NCBI RefSeq assembly: GCF_035668035.1 | Contig: NZ_JAYMYJ010000105.1 | Location: 1-64,000, forward strand | Direction: 5' to 3' | Length of the DNA: 64,000 nucleotides | From: Thiothrix phosphatis | GTDB lineage: Bacteria; Pseudomonadota; Gammaproteobacteria; Thiotrichales; Thiotrichaceae | The notes under the pieces: model-generated | What the model was told of the DNA's origin: nothing | Databases searched by the model: none | What the model saw: the letters and a program-made list of their open reading frames with translations, nothing else | In this document: piece by piece, positions 61,318 through 64,000 of the stretch | Numbering within the stretch: position 1 is the first letter of the stretch | Layout of the letters: each line of letters opens with the position of its first letter | Position numbers and translations under genes: made by a program

Positions 61318-62097
61318 ATGGTTACGATTAGCGGTTCTGAACAGCTGGGTGAAACCCCCAATCTGGTCATCCGGAAGGTGGATTCCGAAGCTTCCATGCG
61401 TTGGCTGAACGCGGGCATTAAGGACTTCAAGGCATGCATGGGGGCAAGCATGGCCTATGGGATGGTCTATGTGGTGCTAGGGCTGGTGCTGGCCGCCCTG
61501 ACCTGGGCCAACCCCATTTTCACCACCACCCTGGCGGCGGGGTTCCTGATCATAGGCCCGATTGTCGCGGTAGGCTTTTACTGCATGAGCCGCACGCTGG
61601 AACAGGGCGGCACCCCGCATTTCGCCCAAGGCATTGACGGGTTGCGCTTCAACGCCATCAGCCTGGCCAGCTTCGCGCTGGTGTTGGGTGTGCTGATGGG
61701 TGTTTGGGCGTTGCTGTCATCCGTGACTGTGGCGTTGACTTTTGGCAGCATCACCGTCAGCGATAACTGGCTGGACACCCTGCTGAGTCAGGAGGCGTTC
61801 ACGCCCTTCCTGTTCGCCTGGGTTTTGGGCGGCGGCCTGATCGCAGCGGTTGCGTTCGCCATCAGCGTGGTTTCCGTGCCGCTGATCACGGACAGGAAAG
61901 TCGACTTCGTGACCGCCATGATCACCAGTGTGAAAACCGTCATCGCCAATCCTGGGGTGATGCTGAGTTGGGCGTTCATCCTGGCGACCCTGATGTTCCT
62001 CGGTTTCATTTTCTTCTTTGTCGGTCTGGCCATCACCCTGCCGATTGCAGGCCATGCTAGCTGGCACGCCTACCGTGACCTGATCGCCACAGAATAA
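61318..62097 (+). CDS. DUF2189 family membrane protein
   Basis: 259 residues from ATG 61318 (GAGGAG upstream); the frame is open a further 12 codons. A short cytosolic N-terminus (ALRWL-like segment seen as SMRWLNAGIKDFKACMGASM) is followed by six membrane helices, with GFYCMSRTLEQG and LPIAGHASWHAYRDLI at the end, which are DUF2189 features. Function unknown. It sits between the Sco-like gene and cyoE. Confidence 0.75.
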   Translation: MVTISGSEQLGETPNLVIRKVDSEASMRWLNAGIKDFKACMGASMAYGMVYVVLGLVLAALTWANPIFTTTLAAGFLIIGPIVAVGFYCMSRTLEQGGTPHFAQGIDGLRFNAISLASFALVLGVLMGVWALLSSVTVALTFGSITVSDNWLDTLLSQEAFTPFLFAWVLGGGLIAAVAFAISVVSVPLITDRKVDFVTAMITSVKTVIANPGVMLSWAFILATLMFLGFIFFFVGLAITLPIAGHASWHAYRDLIATE

Positions 62098-62113
62098 GGA
62101 TGGGGGAAGCACT

Positions 62114-63010
62114 ATGATAACTGTCGCCGCCCTGGATGCAGGTGTGAATTGGAGAGCCTATCTCGGCTTGTGCAAGCTGAAGGTGGTAAGCCTGATCGTG
62201 TTTACCGCCATGGTTGGGATGCTGCTTTCCACCCATGACGCCGTGCCGCTGTCAACCCTGTTCTGGGGGTTTCTGGGCATTGGGCTGGGCGCTTCCTGCG
62301 GGGCGGCGGTCAATCATGTTGCTGACCAGCATATTGATGCGCTGATGCAGCGCACGGAGCATCGCCCCTTGCCCCAGCATCAGCTGACGACGGCGCAGGC
62401 GCTGGTGTTTGCAACGGGGCTGGGCGTCCTTTCCCTGGTGATCCTCGGCGTTATGGTCAATTGGCTGACTGCCGCGCTGACGCTGGCTTCCATGGTCGGC
62501 TACGCTGGGGTGTACACCCTGTACCTGAAACGCGCCACCCCGCACAATATCGTGCTGGGTGGGGCGGCAGGTGCTGCGCCGCCGGTGCTGGGTTGGACGG
62601 CGGTGACCGGCGAGTTGCATACCGACGCGTTGCTGCTGTTCCTGATCATTTTCATCTGGACGCCACCGCACTTCTGGCCGCTGGCGATTAGGCGGGTGGA
62701 GGACTACCGCAAGGCGGGGGTGCCGATGCTGCCCGTGACCCACGGCATCGCCTTCACCAAGCTGAATGTCCTGTTGTACACCCTGATGCTGATTGCAGTG
62801 TCGCTGATGCCGTTTTTGACCCACATGAGCGGCTGGCTGTACCTGCTGGCGGCGGGCGCGCTGGGTGTTGGTTTCCTGTATCACGCCATTGTCCTGTACC
62901 GCAGCGAAGGCGATGGGCATGCAATGAAAACGTTCGGTTACTCGATTTTCTACCTGAGCGTGCTGTTCATTGCGCTGCTGGCGGACCATTACCTGCTGGC
63001 GTGGCTGTAG
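62114..63010 (+). CDS. cyoE: haem O synthase (protohaem IX farnesyltransferase)
   Basis: 298 residues with nine hydrophobic segments. The prenyl-diphosphate site NHVADQHIDALMQRTEHRPL carries the Asp-rich motif, and the second one is in FIWTPPHFWPLAIRRVEDYR. It adds a farnesyl group to haem B, giving the substrate of CtaA at 53150-54139. The last 44 bp overlap the convergent oxidase-like gene. Confidence 0.94.
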   Translation: MITVAALDAGVNWRAYLGLCKLKVVSLIVFTAMVGMLLSTHDAVPLSTLFWGFLGIGLGASCGAAVNHVADQHIDALMQRTEHRPLPQHQLTTAQALVFATGLGVLSLVILGVMVNWLTAALTLASMVGYAGVYTLYLKRATPHNIVLGGAAGAAPPVLGWTAVTGELHTDALLLFLIIFIWTPPHFWPLAIRRVEDYRKAGVPMLPVTHGIAFTKLNVLLYTLMLIAVSLMPFLTHMSGWLYLLAAGALGVGFLYHAIVLYRSEGDGHAMKTFGYSIFYLSVLFIALLADHYLLAWL

Positions 63011-64000
63011 GCCGGGCGTACAGCGCCCGCAACACCACCACCACGAAGATGCCGCCGCCGATAATGGCGATCAGCCCGCCTAGCCCCATCATGCCCATGC
63101 CGAGGATTTGCGGCAGGTCGTGCAGGCCTTGCGCCGCGCCCGCCGTTTTGCGCTGTACGCCATACCCGCCTGACCACGCCAGGCCGAGAATGTGCAGCAA
63201 TTGCCCACAGCCATACACAAACGGTTGCCACGCCGCCCATTTTGAAACCACCGGCTGGAAGCCCAGGCGCGGCAACAGGTAGTAGGTCAGCCCCATGAAC
63301 GCCAGCGTCACCCCGACAATCGAACCATGGTAGTGCGCGGGGATGACCACATTCGCGCCATGGATTAGGAAGCCGATGACCCCGCCTGCCGCAAACAGCA
63401 CGATGGATGCGTACAGCGCATTGCGTTGCGGGCGCAATCCCGCTTCCCGTACCCTGTTTGCGGTAAGCACGTAATAAACCGCCAGAATCCCCAGCGGCAG
63501 GGCGGTCAGGCCGCCAAATTTCATCAGGTGGGTAAAGGCTGTGCGGTGCTCCGCTGACGCCAGCCCGAATTGCAGGTAAATGAACGGGACGGCCAGCACC
63601 GGCAGCAGCATCAGCCCGAACAGCGCCTTGGCCGGTAGCGGTGCCAGCCGGATGCTGGCTCCGGTCGCTTCCGCCAGCCACAGCCACGCCACCATCAGCA
63701 GCAGGCTATGTGCGAATTGCAGGGTGTGCCCGCTGCCCCAGAACAGCAGTTCGTAGAAAGCTTGCCCGGAATAACCGGCGGGCATCTCCACCCCGCTGGC
63801 CAACAACGCCAGCAACGCGACCGCTGTCATCACGATACTGGCATAAACCCCGGTTTCGGCAGGCGTCCGCCACTCCGCCACCATTAGGGAGCGGATGATC
63901 AGCCCGGCAAAACCCACGCCGAAGATTCCCAGCCCCCACAGGAACAGCGGCTGTTGCAGGATCGGCACGTAATTGTTGAGCAGCGGGTTGCCATTGCCCA
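62967..64000 (-). CDS. haem-copper oxidase subunit I-like membrane protein, 5' end outside the window
   Basis: At least 344 residues; the frame is still open at the right edge, so the gene is partial. About eleven hydrophobic segments. Histidine-bearing helices GSGHTLQFAHSLLLMVAW and HGANVVIPAHYHGSIVGVTL, with an H-x-H pair, recall cbb3-type/NorB-like subunit I proteins. The usual full set of six metal-ligand histidines is not obvious. It may be a divergent cbb3-like oxidase subunit or a related haem protein without complete catalytic centre. It is convergent with cyoE. Confidence 0.62.
   Translation of the reverse strand, partial: GNGNPLLNNYVPILQQPLFLWGLGIFGVGFAGLIIRSLMVAEWRTPAETGVYASIVMTAVALLALLASGVEMPAGYSGQAFYELLFWGSGHTLQFAHSLLLMVAWLWLAEATGASIRLAPLPAKALFGLMLLPVLAVPFIYLQFGLASAEHRTAFTHLMKFGGLTALPLGILAVYYVLTANRVREAGLRPQRNALYASIVLFAAGGVIGFLIHGANVVIPAHYHGSIVGVTLAFMGLTYYLLPRLGFQPVVSKWAAWQPFVYGCGQLLHILGLAWSGGYGVQRKTAGAAQGLHDLPQILGMGMMGLGGLIAIIGGGIFVVVVLRALYARPTATPAGNGPPAAQ

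Overview
The window looks like a chromosome segment of a sulfur-oxidising gammaproteobacterium, most likely a filamentous Thiothrix-type member of the Thiotrichales. This is an inference. It rests on a Gly/Asn/Tyr-rich secreted protein of the sulfur-globule type (19441-19956), a DsrC/TusE-family protein (30857-31228), a gammaproteobacterial RpoS, a short-form HisG and a proteobacterial caa3-type oxidase operon. Gene density is high. I found no rRNA, tRNA, CRISPR array or insertion sequence.

Layout. 1-2927: carbohydrate and esterase-type enzymes. 2955-19377: an SMR exporter, then genes that look like a phosphate-starvation group: a VWA/solute-binding operon, a PhoX-like phosphatase with a haem lipoprotein, two GT4 glycosyltransferases, a PAP2 phosphatase and phoB. 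Four good Pho-box-like sites and one weak one lie 41-65 bp before start codons here. A chromate transporter and a hybrid sensor kinase are interspersed. 19441-24406: sulfur globule protein and murA-hisG-aroG-hisD. 24626-31445: a secreted glycosidase-like protein, a MerR/B12-type regulator, envelope proteins and the cysteine-poor DsrC homologue. 32057-36577: an XpaC-TelA-SPFH-zinc-ribbon operon led by a 35-residue membrane protein. 36711-37080: a structured non-coding stretch. 37081-48369: cell-wall peptidase, aminotransferases, a sigma factor-DUF3619-DUF3106 operon, rpoS, alaC-hom-thrC. 53150-64000: cytochrome oxidase subunits with their haem A and copper assembly factors.

The main find is a diversity-generating retroelement (DGR) at 48504-52879. 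Its target is a 983-residue protein joining a TIR domain, a STAND-type NTPase, one membrane segment and a C-terminal formylglycine-generating-enzyme-type (C-type lectin fold) domain. The last 126 bp of that domain (variable repeat, VR, 51320-51445) match a 126-bp template repeat (TR, 52754-52879). They differ at 12 positions, and every difference is an A in the TR. Between them lie an Avd-type accessory gene and a reverse transcriptase with the DGR signatures IGNLTSQ and YVDD. The reverse transcriptase seems to have lost about 80 N-terminal codons and carries a frameshift at the junction, so the cassette may now be frozen or may depend on an enzyme in trans. The target gene also carries an in-frame insertion of a roughly 121-bp palindromic element. 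The whole reads as a membrane-anchored immune-type receptor whose sensing surface was diversified by mutagenic retrohoming.
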